Of a DNA stretch of 64,000 nt, positions 34,601 through 47,045 are shown piece by piece. Each line of letters starts with the position of its first letter. Position 1 is the first letter of the stretch. Made by a program: the position numbers and the translations under genes. Origin of the DNA: Magnolia sinica (taxonomy: Eukaryota; Streptophyta; Magnoliopsida; Magnoliales; Magnoliaceae); contig NC_080582.1 of the NCBI RefSeq assembly GCF_029962835.1, forward strand, positions 22,452,032 through 22,516,031, written 5' to 3'. The notes under the pieces were generated by a model that ran no database searches, was not told the DNA's origin, and saw only the letters and a list, made by a program, of their open reading frames with translations.

Positions 34601-37600
34601 TATCCATCAGCCACATCCATACATCCCATTATCATGTCCATCCACTAGAGATCTACACTCTATACTGATCAAATATTAATCATGCTTCATACACATCTTT
34701 TGGCTGAGATGAGAAATCAATGAGAAGAAATTATGAAGTGGATGATATGTCCTTAAGGTTTTTCACCATAGTCACTTGGTAATTTGAAAAATGCAATTTG
34801 TTTAGGTTGGCCTTGGTCCCACCCATTGTCAGGCTCAACTTTTGGGGATGCACTATTGCTCATATAATAAAATATAACATCATGTAATTAGTTTTAGAGT
34901 GTTTATTTGATTCTAGTGCATTGATATGTCAAAGGAAAAGTGATGGCATACATCTTGTTATTCCATAATACCAATCCATGATCAGTGTTTACACTTGATT
35001 GATACAGCCAGATCAAATGGTCCAGAAGCTACAACATGGCAGCCATGTCACATGTGATGAGGATAAACCTTAAAAGTCAAAAGGTGCATTTGTGTTAGGA
35101 AGATTAGACTAGAGTCCAGGTGTAGACAACCCACCTAGTGTTAACCAGCTAACCAGAGCCCAGCTAACTCGGTCAAACCTAGTCAAACCCAGTCTAGTCA
35201 AACCCAATCGATCAAAACCAAGCCCAGTTCAAGCTTATATATAGGTTCATTAGTACTTAGGACCACAATAAAGCAAAACTAGATGAACGGGGGGAATACA
35301 CCACCCCAAATGCCCCTTACAAAAAAATGGGAGCCATCAGTGTTGTGGGCGATGCACAATGTGATGCCCACCACGTGGGCAACCTCCATCTTTTGTAGAG
35401 AGGTTAGGTGGGATGATGACATCACCAAGTTTTCATAGCAAATACTTTAGAAGAGGAAATGACCCTTCTACCTTTACCTTTGGCCAAAATTATGACCTTC
35501 GCCCCTCGATCCAACCACTCAAATTACACCACATGGTAGTAGCCAATCCCAACCCTTGGAGCCTCTTTTACTCCTGGACTTCCCATTAATTTACAAAGTG
35601 CTACCCAAATAACTTATAAATACCCATTCCCATCTCACTCCCAATCGATCTTAAAATCTCATATCTCTTAGATTTTCCACCCATCCACCAATGAGAAAAA
35701 AGAGTAGGAGGAAAAGAGTTCTAGCCCGAGTCAATCCATCCAAGCCTACCCCTTAGCTAGTTGAGCAACCAGAAACCCTTATCCAAGCCACTCAAGTTAA
35801 CCCTTAAGACAAACCTATTCACATGTCCAGTTTTGAACAATTTCATTTATATTTGCATTAGCATCATGCATCATTCTCTCCACTCCAATCGACTTGTTGG
35901 TCTGGTCGGCCCAAGTGTATGCTTTGCATCTTGTCGAGTTATCGGATCATACCCATCAAAAACTTGGATTAACTAGGATTCAACTGCTTCTTCAAGTAGG
36001 TGCGTCAGGGTAGATTTTTTTTGACCTGAGCCATTGTTTGTTATAGGCATTGCATCACCACACTACATTGCACACACCTTTACATCATCAATATGTAAGA
36101 ACCAATCCGATCCTTGATATTTTATTTATTCTTGTGAAGTAGAGATCATATGCTTGTACGGGTAGAGATGATGAATAAAACCTTCCCTCTTTGTATCTCT
36201 GGTCCCTTACCTAGAATTTTCGGCTGCAAATCGAGAGTCATTTTAGGATAGGAAATATAATGATTCCTTCTCTTAAGGTTTTTACAGGGTCTAAGTGATT
36301 GTGGAAATCGGAGTAATTGGTTAATGGCGACTACAATCAAATATAATACCCACTCGCCTCAAATACACTGCGAAAGACTGAAAAAGGCATCCGTGAGTGC
36401 AATCAAGCATCCACACCAAGAAAGTGACTATCTGTAAAGCAAGAATCTTACAAAAACAAGGCAACTCTTTAAAAGGAAAGAATCCAATCATGTGAATATT
36501 CTAATAAAGCTTCTTACAGATGTTGCACAATCAAAATAGCTAAAGGCTTACAGGATCCTTCTTGTACACATGGCCTGATATAATTAACTACACCTACATG
36601 GAAAATCAAGGAGATCTGTACGATGAATCATCCAAATGTCTCATTAATTATATGCAAATTACAATACAACAACCACCTGTCTAAATCTATAAAATAAGCA
36701 CTAGATTGAGAGCTCGAGGCACCAATCAAGTCATCACATACCTCTCACATTGAATGTTGTTTTCTCTTAATTTTAGCCTTAGTTCTTTCACTTTTGTCTA
36801 TCCCCGCTGCAAAACGTAGGAGTTTAGCATAGCTTAGATCACTACGGTCTAGCGTCATCACTGTAATACACCTAGGAGTAGTGTAAATATCCATGACATA
36901 CCATTATTGGATCTCTGATCAGCTGAGTCCTTACTTGGAAGATTACACCCTAGTCATATATCCTGATGGCCATCTGCTTCGATTGTTTGTCCATACAGGC
37001 GATCATGGATATTTATTTTTCATTTTTCTCTACTTATTTTATTTTTTCACTGAACGTACTGAAACTTTATTATAAATCAATAAAATCGGCAATTCAGTTT
37101 GTTGTTTTTTTAACTATTTTCATCCATTACTGCATTACTAAGAAACCTACGGTCCACAATCATCCTTGAAAGAAAAGTTCTTAGCTCAAGACAAAAGAAT
37201 CCATTCAAAAGGATTAACCCTCTCCTTCCAAAGTGCCTGATTACTACAACATTGGTGGCTAGACAATCAGATCAATCTTCACACATCTAATCCTACAACT
37301 AATTTGGCACCTAGGGTCATAAGCATTCAATCGAACTCAAGTCAAGCACAATTATGACATGCTCACACTATCCTAATCGCACATGTTTGACTGAATACAA
37401 ATCGTGTTTGTTAATTAACACATGTGGCCTCGTGTTTGATTGAATAGCAACAATCAAATCGAGGGGTGACGTGCAGACACAATTTCATACCATTTTACGC
37501 AGAAGGAATTGTACAACATACGCTCCCTTCATCTCTAGACAGTATGCACTAATTTTCAATTCTGACAAACGATCCAACAATTCAGATTTCAGACCATTCA

Positions 37601-37730
37601 TTTGTTTTGTCCCACAATATTGATTGACAAATACTCAAAACCTCCTTGATAGGAATTTTTATTCATTATTCATTCATGACAGGGACATTGGATCAATGGC
37701 TTGGATAAAACCAACCATATCCCCACATCT
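34600..37730. other. No gene recognised
   Basis: AT-rich sequence without convincing exons. 35150-35240 has a short degenerate 'AGTCAAACCCAGT' repeat. 36686-37090 has a TATA-like box ('CTATAAAATAAGCACTAG') followed about 390 bases later by 'AATCAATAAAATCGGC', resembling an LTR or leader segment, but no ends could be fixed. Confidence 0.35.
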
Positions 37731-38277
37731 TCTAATATATTGAAATTAAACAAGCCAACACAGCTACAACTACGGATGTAATAGCAAGGGAAGTTGGCAA
37801 GCGACCCTTGTCTTTGCGAAAAAAGAGCCCTTGATAGAAAGGTACATTAATCAAAACCAATGACCCACATAAAAGAAACTGCAACATCAACGTCTCAAGA
37901 ACACTAATCCCACCGTCCATCATGACTCGCGTGGCCCCACCAATCAAGCAAAACAAATTGAGCATTGCAAGAGAAGCTAAGATGGTAAACATGGGTGAAC
38001 TGGATCCAAACTCCATGATCTCTTGCTCGTACCTCTGGGACACGTCATCGTCGGACACCTTGGCTGTGATGATGAATGCTGACTTGGCAATACCTGATAG
38101 GAGGAGGAGGGTGTCCACGAACGCGAAGAGGTAGGAAGTCGTCCTTTTCAGTAGCCACATCCTTTGTTCATTCCACCAGCCCTTGAGTGTCATACCATGC
38201 CAAAGGGACTCGAGGATGTTATATGCGTACTCGGCAATGATCACGTACATGAACGGTAGGAACCATGGGCTGTAGAT

Positions 38278-39019
38278 CTGAAACCATGCAAAACGCCATT
38301 TTATGTTTTGGAGCTTGTTCAACCATGCATATGGTAAATGTAATTTACGTTGAGCTGTAAGTAGAGGTGTATTCATCCACTATCCTAACCATGCAACAAA
38401 TTTCTGTGTGCATTGTAATATTTTCAACGTGATGTATGAAATCTACTCTAACCATCATAATGCCCTCCCTAATCGTTTGGGTGTCGAACCAAAAATCAAG
38501 CCCATCCATGACTCACATGAGCCACACAACAGAAAACAATTGAGGTGGAATGTACACCGTTGATTGCATGCAGAGCCGACCATATGGATTGGACGGCATA
38601 TACGCAAAATGGTGGGGGCCTTTTCACCAATCGTGGATGATCCTATGAACTGTTTCCTGTCATGTGGCCCACCTAAATTTTTCACTAGAGTTCCTGCCAA
38701 TGCATGACTAAATCAACCCAGGGCACATCTGATGGATGGTTGGATGTTATCAGCACATCACCAATAGGCCCCACACAAAAGAACAATTTCACCCAGTGTT
38801 TGGTGAAAATGTTGCCATAGAATCATTTCCGGCCGCCCACTTGTTACGCTTTCGTCGGGAGAATGTTCCGTAGAGCCATTGTTCGGCTTTAGACTCCTCA
38901 GTGTGAATAGTCTCCGCATCGGAAGCCTACTCCTTGGGCTGTTCGGTCTATTCATGGATCAGGCTGTTCGGTAATTTATATGGTCGCCGCGGATAAAGAC
39001 TACTTTCCTATACGCTTGC

Positions 39020-39080
<61 letters not shown>

Positions 39081-39100
39081 TGTGTGTGTGTGTGTTTTAC
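38278..39100 (-). other. Last CSLE intron with GA tract and MITE-like sequence
   Basis: The intron opens at its donor with GTAAAACACACAC and runs straight into a (TG/GA)n tract (39020-39096 on the plus strand). 38455-38700 contains 'GTGGCCCACCTAAATTTTTC'-type sequence related to the palindromic elements. The acceptor is 'TGGTTTCAG'. Confidence 0.6.
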
Positions 39101-39963
39101 CGATGGAAATAAGGAAATCCCTTTATAAAGGCAAAGGGAAGGGAAGATGACATAGAATAGTGTTGGAAAGGAATTCAGAGCCCAAAAACAGTAGATGCCA
39201 TATCCCATTTGAAGTGCCAGCTTTATCTTGCCATGCCCATATATAAAGGGACAGAATTTGGATGTAAGTATCTGAAAGTCACCCTCAGACCATCTCTTGT
39301 GTTGCACCAAAGATTGTGCTAATGAGGTGGGTGCAAGCCCTAAGAAACCCTTCCTCACTGGGTTAAAATATACAGATTTCCATCCCCTGCATTGGATTGA
39401 CAAGCCTGTAATCACATCCTCCACAGGACATCCGTATTTCAGTCCCATCTACATGCAAATCAACATGCATCAAGTTAGTTAATATATAATTCAATGCTAT
39501 TTCAAGATGATGATTTGACTATATATATGTTGGACCTAAGAGATCAGTACGATATATTGAAAGTGATTGTATCAAGATTCCATTAAAACACATGGATAGT
39601 CCATGGATGAATCCAGACTATTCTAACACAATCCACTTCATGGGTTACCCTGCTCTCACCATTTTAGCCATCCAATCAATAACCCATGGAATAGAAGGTT
39701 GAGATAAAAATGGGCGATGTTACTGAGCTAAAAATATGTTGGCCACACCATAAAGTGGGATGGAAATTTCAATCTAAGGATTAGCACAGACTATAGCTTT
39801 TGAAGGCCATAACTTTGTGATCACCGGATATAATATGTCATTAAAAAGCCATATATGAGTTCTACTTGGCAAATATCAAAGGTCATTTGCCCCTAAACCA
39901 TTACATGAACTTCAATCGCATTAGGAGTTAAATCTGTGTTTTGAATTAAAATTTACTACTTTG

Positions 39964-39966
<3 letters not shown>

Positions 39967-40031
<65 letters not shown>

Positions 40032-40403
40032 AAATTTCATTACTTTAGTAATCTTGTTATTATTTTTAGTTGTTTTAGAGTTTTAAGAGTATTATAGTGA
40101 CTTTTAATTTTTTTCTTATAGTCTCTACGAGAGGTTTGATAAGATTAGACATCTTTTCTTAGAATCTTTAGAGAAGTTAGATTTTTTCTTTATCTTGTGG
40201 GTTTGAAGTTCTCTGTAGATTTGACACCTATCATAGATGATGAAGACGATGATCTCTTTATGTCCCTTTCACAATGCACCTGCCAAGCCAAAGATTTGGC
40301 CTGTTATCGCATTTCCTCTGTATACAGGGAACGTGATCACATGGCCACTCCATCGGCCAGTTGGGCATTGCAGTAAGTAACAAATAGATGGTATTAGTTT
40401 TAG

Positions 40404-40472
<69 letters not shown>
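39967..40472. repeat. Two (GA)n tracts within a CSLE intron
   Basis: GA runs at 39970-40028 and 40410-40472. The second touches the exon: on the coding strand the donor reads GAG|GTCTCTCTCT, so the microsatellite starts at the splice site. Confidence 0.9.
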
Positions 40473-40474
<2 letters not shown>

Positions 40475-42123
40475 CATTTCCCCACTGAGTATTCTCCTCA
40501 TATGTACAAGTTGCAAGACCCTTTATTCTCTCTTCCGAGTCATGTGAGCTTTCATCCACCTTCCTCCCAATGGGGATTGATTCCCATTTCTCCTTATTTT
40601 GTTTATTATACTTCTTCCCACTCAGACTCTCTCCTGTGAAAACATCCAGTGCCCACGTACAAAGGTCCTCCATAGCCATCCAATCCAGGAAAATCCACCT
40701 GCATGAGAAACAAAAAAGTAAAAGAAATTAGCATAAAATGAAGGAAAAGGATCCCATGACAAATACAAATACCATAGTTATACAAGCACTAACAATCTAG
40801 GCTTAATCATTGGGTTGGAAATCTAAGAAGCTTTTGACTCGAACCTAGTTTCTCGGTTGACTCATGATTCAGTTGAGTTGAATTGGAAAATGGTTTTTTT
40901 TTTTTTTTCCTAATTTTAGAAAAAAGAAGAGGAAAAAATAAGAAGAAGATGATAATGATGATGATCATGATTATGGACATATAAATCCATTCCAAGCTCA
41001 AAAATCCAAATTAGAGAAGAAACACCCAAAAATTCAAATTGGAGAAGAAGAAGAAGAGCCTGAATCAACTCCATAATGACCAAAAGTTAAATGTTTAGAT
41101 GATCCAACGGCCAATTAGAAGACTTCTGCTAATTGAATGTTGACAGTTGGTTGAACTTTCTCATAACCACCCAATTACAATCATCAAAAGTCATCCAATC
41201 GGAGGCCAGGATTATGTGACCAATTGAACAGAAATTGAGTATTGGTAACTAAAATATCAGTACGCCGATAATAAAATCAATGTAATTAGAGACCAAATTG
41301 CATTTTGATTGTAGCCATCTCAGGAATTATCTTCATGGAAGTTCCATAAAGATTGTTCTTCGTCATGTTATTGTAATTCTGTGGGAATTGCACATAAGCA
41401 ATCTCGTGGCCATTTTCTTCATCCATGAAAAAACACACTGCGTCTCTCACCAATTCCGAATTGTTCGCATACATATCACAATCTACATTCAAGATGATCG
41501 ACCCATTGCTTATCTCCGACGACACCCTTATCTGCATAGAATAGCCATAATGAACGTGGCCATGATGGAAATGATGATGAACACAGGTATTTATACATGT
41601 ATGTTCTTATTATGATAGTATATTCATGTATAAGTAGTTGGACACAAGCATACATCTAGCATATGCGTTTCTAATGGAGCCCACATGCAGCTTTGGTTGT
41701 ATCATTGGAACCGCCTATCTTTTTGGATACCATCATGGATGGGGTGCTGTCCAAAATTGCACTAATTAAGCAGATGATCCTGAATATCAATTGGTTTGCA
41801 TTTAAGGGGATTGTCATAAAGTTTATCCATGTTCCACAGTCAACAGTACAAATCGATGCTTTCGGATCAGCCTGGAAGATGGACGGTTCTGATAAATTGT
41901 CCATGGCTACAAGTGGGTCCCCTCCAGTGATCATGCTGGATGCAAATGTACTTATGGGAAGCATGAATGTCAATGCATGTTAGATTATCAAAGCATTCAT
42001 AGCTCCAGCTTTGAAGTTGTGATGGTGTTGTGGTCTCTTCTGACGTGCTAGGTATACCAGAGTTGGCAATGTCACTCCTTCGGTATCTACAGCATTTGGG
42101 TCTCCTCTTCCATCAATTAATAT

Positions 42124-42930
42124 CTGTAAATGTTAAAATAATAATAATAATAATAATAATAATAACCATTTATAACAAGGAATTTACTCTGATCAGCACA
42201 AGGCATATATATTAGAATAAGTTGCAGAATAAAGAACCGATTTATACATCAATGATATAAATGATAATGACTTTGCTTGAAATCTCATCGGGTTGACTTG
42301 GCTGGCTGACCGAGATTTAGAACCATGTATTAAACTAGGGTGACTCGTCAATCATACAAACGACTTACATGTATATTCCCTTGCTGTGGATGGCATATAT
42401 GTGGCCAAAATCACATTGATTGGACAACCATAACCATGGGTCCTAATCCCAAAATTTGGAAGAAATTATTCAACTGAATTTCTTTATGACTCGGCAATAG
42501 TTTGGCAGTTGTATTGGGTACTTGGCTGGGAAAAAGCAAGTGTCTGATCAAATCAATTAGGAGATAAGGGTTTGGCCAAACATCTTTTTTCTAAGAAAGG
42601 ATTATGATGGCAAGTGACAATTAGCTGAGACAAGTTTCATCATTTAGTTAGGTACAAATAAGCCAATAAAAAATAAGTACACAGAAGGTCGGAGCTCATC
42701 TAATAAGATATTTCGGTACTTAAGGACGAACAATATAACTTTATAGGGTCTTTCTATTCAAGTGCATATAGTTAGCATCTTCACAAACATGTCTATTTTA
42801 CGATCCTCTCTCTGAGACTGCCCAGATCATTATGCCTTTCGTGTGGTTCAAAACTTTATACATTGTATGCGACAGTACTGCTAAATGGTCTTAAAAAGAA
42901 GGAAAAAAAAAAAACCTGAAACAAAGCCTA
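42124..42930. other. Junction between two divergent pseudogenes; no feature
   Basis: Holds no recognisable CSLE 5' exon and no promoter-like element. AT-rich, with an (ATA/AAT)n run near 42137-42164 just inside the CSLE border. Confidence 0.4.
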
Positions 42931-42992
42931 GGTAAAGGTTGGGGCAACCTTCTTGTGCTCCGAAACTAACAATAAAGGATTCTCTAGCCTAT

Positions 42993-43076
42993 CTCAAGAC
43001 GGTGAAGCAGATCTTTCAGGATCGAAGAGAAAAACTCAAGACGGTGAAGCAGATCTTTCAGGATCGAAGAGAAAAA
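42993..43076 (+). repeat. 42-bp in-frame tandem duplication in the SIN3-like first exon
   Basis: Two identical 42-base units (42993-43034 and 43035-43076) each encode LKTVKQIFQDRREK, the first helix of PAH1. The duplication keeps frame but would repeat the helix. After the second unit the expected 'YDEFLEVMKDF' is not found ('YTRNHQGFL'). Confidence 0.9.
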
Positions 43077-44384
43077 TATACTCGAAATCACCAAGGATTT
43101 CTACGCCCAAAGGTTTCATATCATTTGATTGTTTATATTCTTTGGCCTTTGCATTACCTTTTTCCATCACCATCTTCAATTGATTCATCTAATTTTTTCC
43201 CTGGTTCTGTTTGGTTTCAGAATTAACATCACCGGTTACATATAAAGAATTGATGGAGGGGCACCCAGAACTCTTCTTGGGTTTCATTAAGTTCTGGCAC
43301 GAAGAATACAATATCACCTTTAATGACGAGCCTCCAGAGGACAAGATCGCAATAAATTTTGTAGATAAAATAAAGGTGAGAATTTCATCTCAGCTGCATT
43401 GCTTAGGGTGCATTTGTGAATTCCCTAGTTCCCAAGGCGGACAAAATGAGCCATTGTCAAAGCATGGTTGAGGGAGAATGGGACATTCCCATTCATATTT
43501 GAATTGCAATCTGGGCAGGAGAAATAGGAAAACAGAAGCCTGTGTAATGCGTATTCAGATTTCCACACCACCCCAAACATCAAGTCTGAATGTGCTTGGG
43601 AAACCTCGCCAACAACCATGTCTTAGTTGGAACTAAACACTATTGATATTCAAAAGGTCTATTAATTTCAGTGACATTAGTTTTTGCCTAGGGTATTTGT
43701 CTATTAGCCCTGAGAATGTTTTGACTTGATCATAATGTTGTTTTGTTATCGAGCCACAAGCCATATTTCAATCCGATGTCCGAATTTTAAGATATGGCTT
43801 TAAAATTAAATAATCTCAGAAATGACAATTATATCCTTATTTTATCTAGCGGAGCTCCACCATCGAGTTTTCAAAATTAGTTAGGTCCGAGAGCCTAACC
43901 GTTGTGACCGTAGTTGAGTTACGGAGTTACTGGCGAAAACAGCATGTCAATAGGACACTCGGATTGTAAGTTATGAATAGATATGCACATGTATATTTTG
44001 ATAAAATAACTCCAATGACCTCGATGTTTTAAAAATTCTTGGAATACATTTGTTCAAATTACTTAACTAACGTTGTTATATTGTTACTATAAGTTTACAC
44101 TTCTCAAAAACATCACAAAACACCTCCCAAACTTTCTTTTTAGATAAAAAACTAATTTTAAAACCAGTTTTAAGTCCATAAACATAAAAACCCTCTTTCA
44201 ACATCTCATTTCCAGCACTCTCTTTCTTGTTGAGTGTGAAGTTAAGAAGAAGAAGAAGAAGAAAAGGAAATATAAGTTGAGGTTGAGAGCCAATCTTTTG
44301 ACAGTTATAAGTGAGTACATAAATTAGGAGCACGCATATATGTGCGTTGGGATTTCCTTGAAAACCCTATTACTGAATTTTCTG

Positions 44385-44700
44385 AGTTAGGGTTAGGTGA
44401 TTACTGGATTTTTATTTAGGGTTAGGTGATTGCTGAATTTTCTGCTTTAGGGTTACGTTATTGCTGGATTTCATTTAGGGTTAGGTAATTGCTGAATTTT
44501 CTGCTTTAAGGTTAGGTTATTGCTGGATTTTCATTTAGGGTTAGGTGATTACTGAATTTTCTAATTTAGGGTTAGGTTATTGCTAGATTTTCTGTTTTAA
44601 GGTTAGGTTATTACTAGATTTTCTGATTTAGGGTTAGGTGATTGATGAATTTTTCTAATCTACGGTTAGGTTATTGCTGGATTTTCTGAAGATTCTTGCT
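44385..44700. repeat. ~31-bp tandem array containing TTTAGGGTTAGGT
   Basis: About ten degenerate units of 'TTTAGGGTTAGGTGATTGCT' plus 'GAATTTTCTGC'. Each unit has one plant-telomere-like TTTAGGG followed by unrelated sequence, so this is an interstitial minisatellite and not telomeric DNA. Confidence 0.75.
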
Positions 44701-45641
44701 GGATTTTTCTGATTTAGTTAGTGAGATTATTAGTGGAAGGTTGGATGATAGAGATGATTTAGTTTTGTTTAAATTCATACGTATTACCATCGGTTTCTCT
44801 CCGTCCCTTACAAAGTCCGCCCACTACTTGTTTGACAAAACATTTAAAAGAATTATCCTTCCTCCTTTTGATATCTTGAGAAAAAGCATGCTTGTGGCAT
44901 GAAATCTTATAGTGGGTTGTGTTGCGACAGACGATGTGTCTATGATTAGTATGTGAATCGTCTAGATAAAGGATGCATTACATGAGACCCCTATGAGAAA
45001 CTTAAAATTCATGAGGAGACCACATAAGGAAGGTCATCCTATGCTTGTCTTGAAAAACATGCTATATTGTGATTGTGTGTGAACTCATACATACAGCGAT
45101 TATAAAAGCAATGAAACATACTTTGTTACGACTTGAGTTGGACACCACACCGAAAATGTGTAATTCAACAGGATATGATTAGAGGGTCTGTGGGTGAAAG
45201 TCCCTAAACCCCGATTGGTACCATTGGGTGCAACCAATGCCTAAACCGGGTGGAAGACAAAGTGCTAGAATGCCGAAATACTAAAGGAGACAGTGATTCC
45301 CACCGACGCGTGTTGATTGGTTGAGAGGTTTGACCTGACCTGCTTATGGGCAAGTAAAGATAGGTTATATGTGACGAGCTCGTAAATTGTCCGCTATTGT
45401 TTTGTCAGGCGACTTATGATTTCTCGTTGTTAGGCAAATTGTGAAGTTCAACACAAGTGGGTTAGATTAGTTCGGCCCGTGAACTATGTAGTCTCACCTT
45501 TGTAGTTGACTACGGTGGAAAAAGTCTATACAAGTGAGTAGCAATCATATGCAAGTCCCACCTCTGTTTTAGACCTTAGTGATCTAATTGGGAAATGTGA
45601 AAAGTTGTGGAAACATGAAAAGGCCGAGCTACATGTCCTTG

Positions 45642-45660
45642 GGGGGGGGGGGGGGGGGGG
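45642..45660. repeat. Poly-G tract
   Basis: About 19 consecutive G residues before 'AGGTGAATAG'. A second G tract at about 51338-51356 lies in the 1.2 kb LTR copy 2. Confidence 0.9.
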
Positions 45661-46714
45661 AGGTGAATAGAACTATGTCAAATTAAAAAAATAATAGTGG
45701 AATAAAACAATTAAAGGAAAGATAACACTATAAACAATCCACAATACGAAAATGAAAGGCAACCTCAAAATGTACGAGTATTGAGAGATTGATACAGATG
45801 TTATTATAAGGACAACCTTATACCAAAAACCAAAGGTTTATAGTAGGACAACCTAATTCCTAAAAAGGTCTGTGTATCAAAAACTCAAACTTGATATAGA
45901 GGAATAAAAGGAAATAACAAGAAAGGAAATCTAAGCTATTACAACATTCCCCACAATGCTGAAATGTAAAGATTACAACATTTACATCCACAAATACATC
46001 CCATAATCTTGAATGATAAAAGATATAAAAAATAAACCACACATCCATAAAACACAAAGAATTATAGTAGTTTGCCTGTGTGTACACCAATTGTTAAACA
46101 ACAGCCACACAGCTACTCCACTCCTAATATCCTCACACAGTGGATAGTAGTGTTCACTATGAAAATAGGTTTCTCCAGGTTCGCCTAAAACCCTCACAAT
46201 TGTGTCTTTCAAGTGGGCTTACACAATTAAAAAAATCCCACACTTTGAGTTTTCTGGATCTCCTCAGATAACTAATAGAATGAGATTTTTCTGGCTCAAT
46301 CTCGGAAGAAACCAAAACAAAGGAAATTACAATAATGTAAAATACCTGGATTTCTCCTTTTGTTACAGCCCGGAAGAACCAAATCGGAGTGGATTTTCAA
46401 CATAGAAGTTCAATGTCCAAACTCACTTATGAAATAGTTCTAGGTTCTAAATTGATTTTAGAGTTAAGGCACCTTTGGCTAGCTTGATTTGATTTTGATT
46501 CCAAGAAATGGGAATACCTCAATTCCTCTTTTAAATATAATTAGAATGCGGAAATTCAAAATCAAATGCAAAGAAAGTTACTGAAAGAGAATATTAAATG
46601 AGCACAATATAGCTTAAAAAGAACACTAACTTACCTCTCAGAGTGATGTCTTGATTATACTTGAATTGAATGAAATACTCTGAAAATCATTTTCTATTTA
46701 TAGGTGGTCCTGTG

Positions 46715-47045
46715 GACACCACGACTGGTCGTAGGACTAACGGATTTTTTAAATTTTAAGCGCGATTGGATAAAGTCGTTCCACAATTGGTCGTAGGCCA
46801 TCCACGACTGGTCGTGGGACCTCCACAACTGGTCGTGTGGAACTAGAAATAATTGCTAGAGTTTGAGTCATAGTTGCAGGACTGGTTGTGAACGAGTCGT
46901 GCACTATTCACACGATCGGTCGAGCAGTCTCCAGGACTGGTCGTGACTTAACAAAAAATTCTGAAAATTTACAACAAACCTAGGACTGGTATTAGAATTC
47001 CTTAGACTGGTCGAGCCAGTTGTAGGACTAGTCGAACAGAGTCCA
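46715..47045. repeat. CGACTGGTCG dyad cluster
   Basis: About ten or more near-palindromic sites of the form CGACTGGTCG or GGACTGGTCG ('CCACGACTGGTCGTGGGAC', 'CCACAACTGGTCGTGTGG', 'CCAGGACTGGTCGTGAC', 'AGGACTAGTCGAACAG'), spaced irregularly by 15-40 bases. No function can be assigned. Confidence 0.7.

Larger units (their letters stand above)
37732..42123 (-). pseudogene. CSLE: Cellulose synthase-like protein E (CSLE), 3' half, broken
   Basis: Five exons are readable, in transcription order: 41989-42123, 41319-41531, 40473-40698, 39101-39448 and 37732-38277. They encode '[16 protein letters not shown]', the DCD substrate motif ('ILNVDCDMYANN'), 'NTQWGNE', the ED motif ('GCPVEDVITGL'), the QxxRW motif ('QHKRW') and the C-terminal membrane helices ending 'LACLISIY'. 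CSLE proteins are Golgi glycan synthases of family GT2. The N-terminal membrane segments and first catalytic Asp are absent: nothing matching lies upstream before the SIN3-like pseudogene. The 40473-40698 exon is 226 bases, two short of a whole number of codons, and its frame changes after 'CFHRRE'. Two intron donors read AT rather than GT (after 'MNAL' and after 'KIIPE'). The first exon has one extra Gly codon in the DGRDPN motif. The remaining splice sites are canonical. Almost certainly a pseudogene. Confidence 0.88.

Noticed and set aside
36686-37090. Promoter and leader resembling a pararetrovirus or LTR segment
   Set aside because: A TATA box and an AATAAA-like signal are present, but there are no primer-binding site, coding sequence or definable ends.
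41671-41983. Overlapping ~100-codon open frames on both strands
   Set aside because: They lie inside a CSLE intron defined by its flanking exons. Neither frame has a family I recognise, although an inserted foreign exon cannot be fully excluded.
42992-43076. The 42-bp repeat as a possible CRISPR-like or minisatellite array
   Set aside because: Only two units, in frame with the SIN3-like exon, so it is a simple exon duplication.
44385-44700. A telomere end or fusion point
   Set aside because: The TTTAGGG heptamers are single and separated by unrelated sequence, with gene remnants continuing on both sides.
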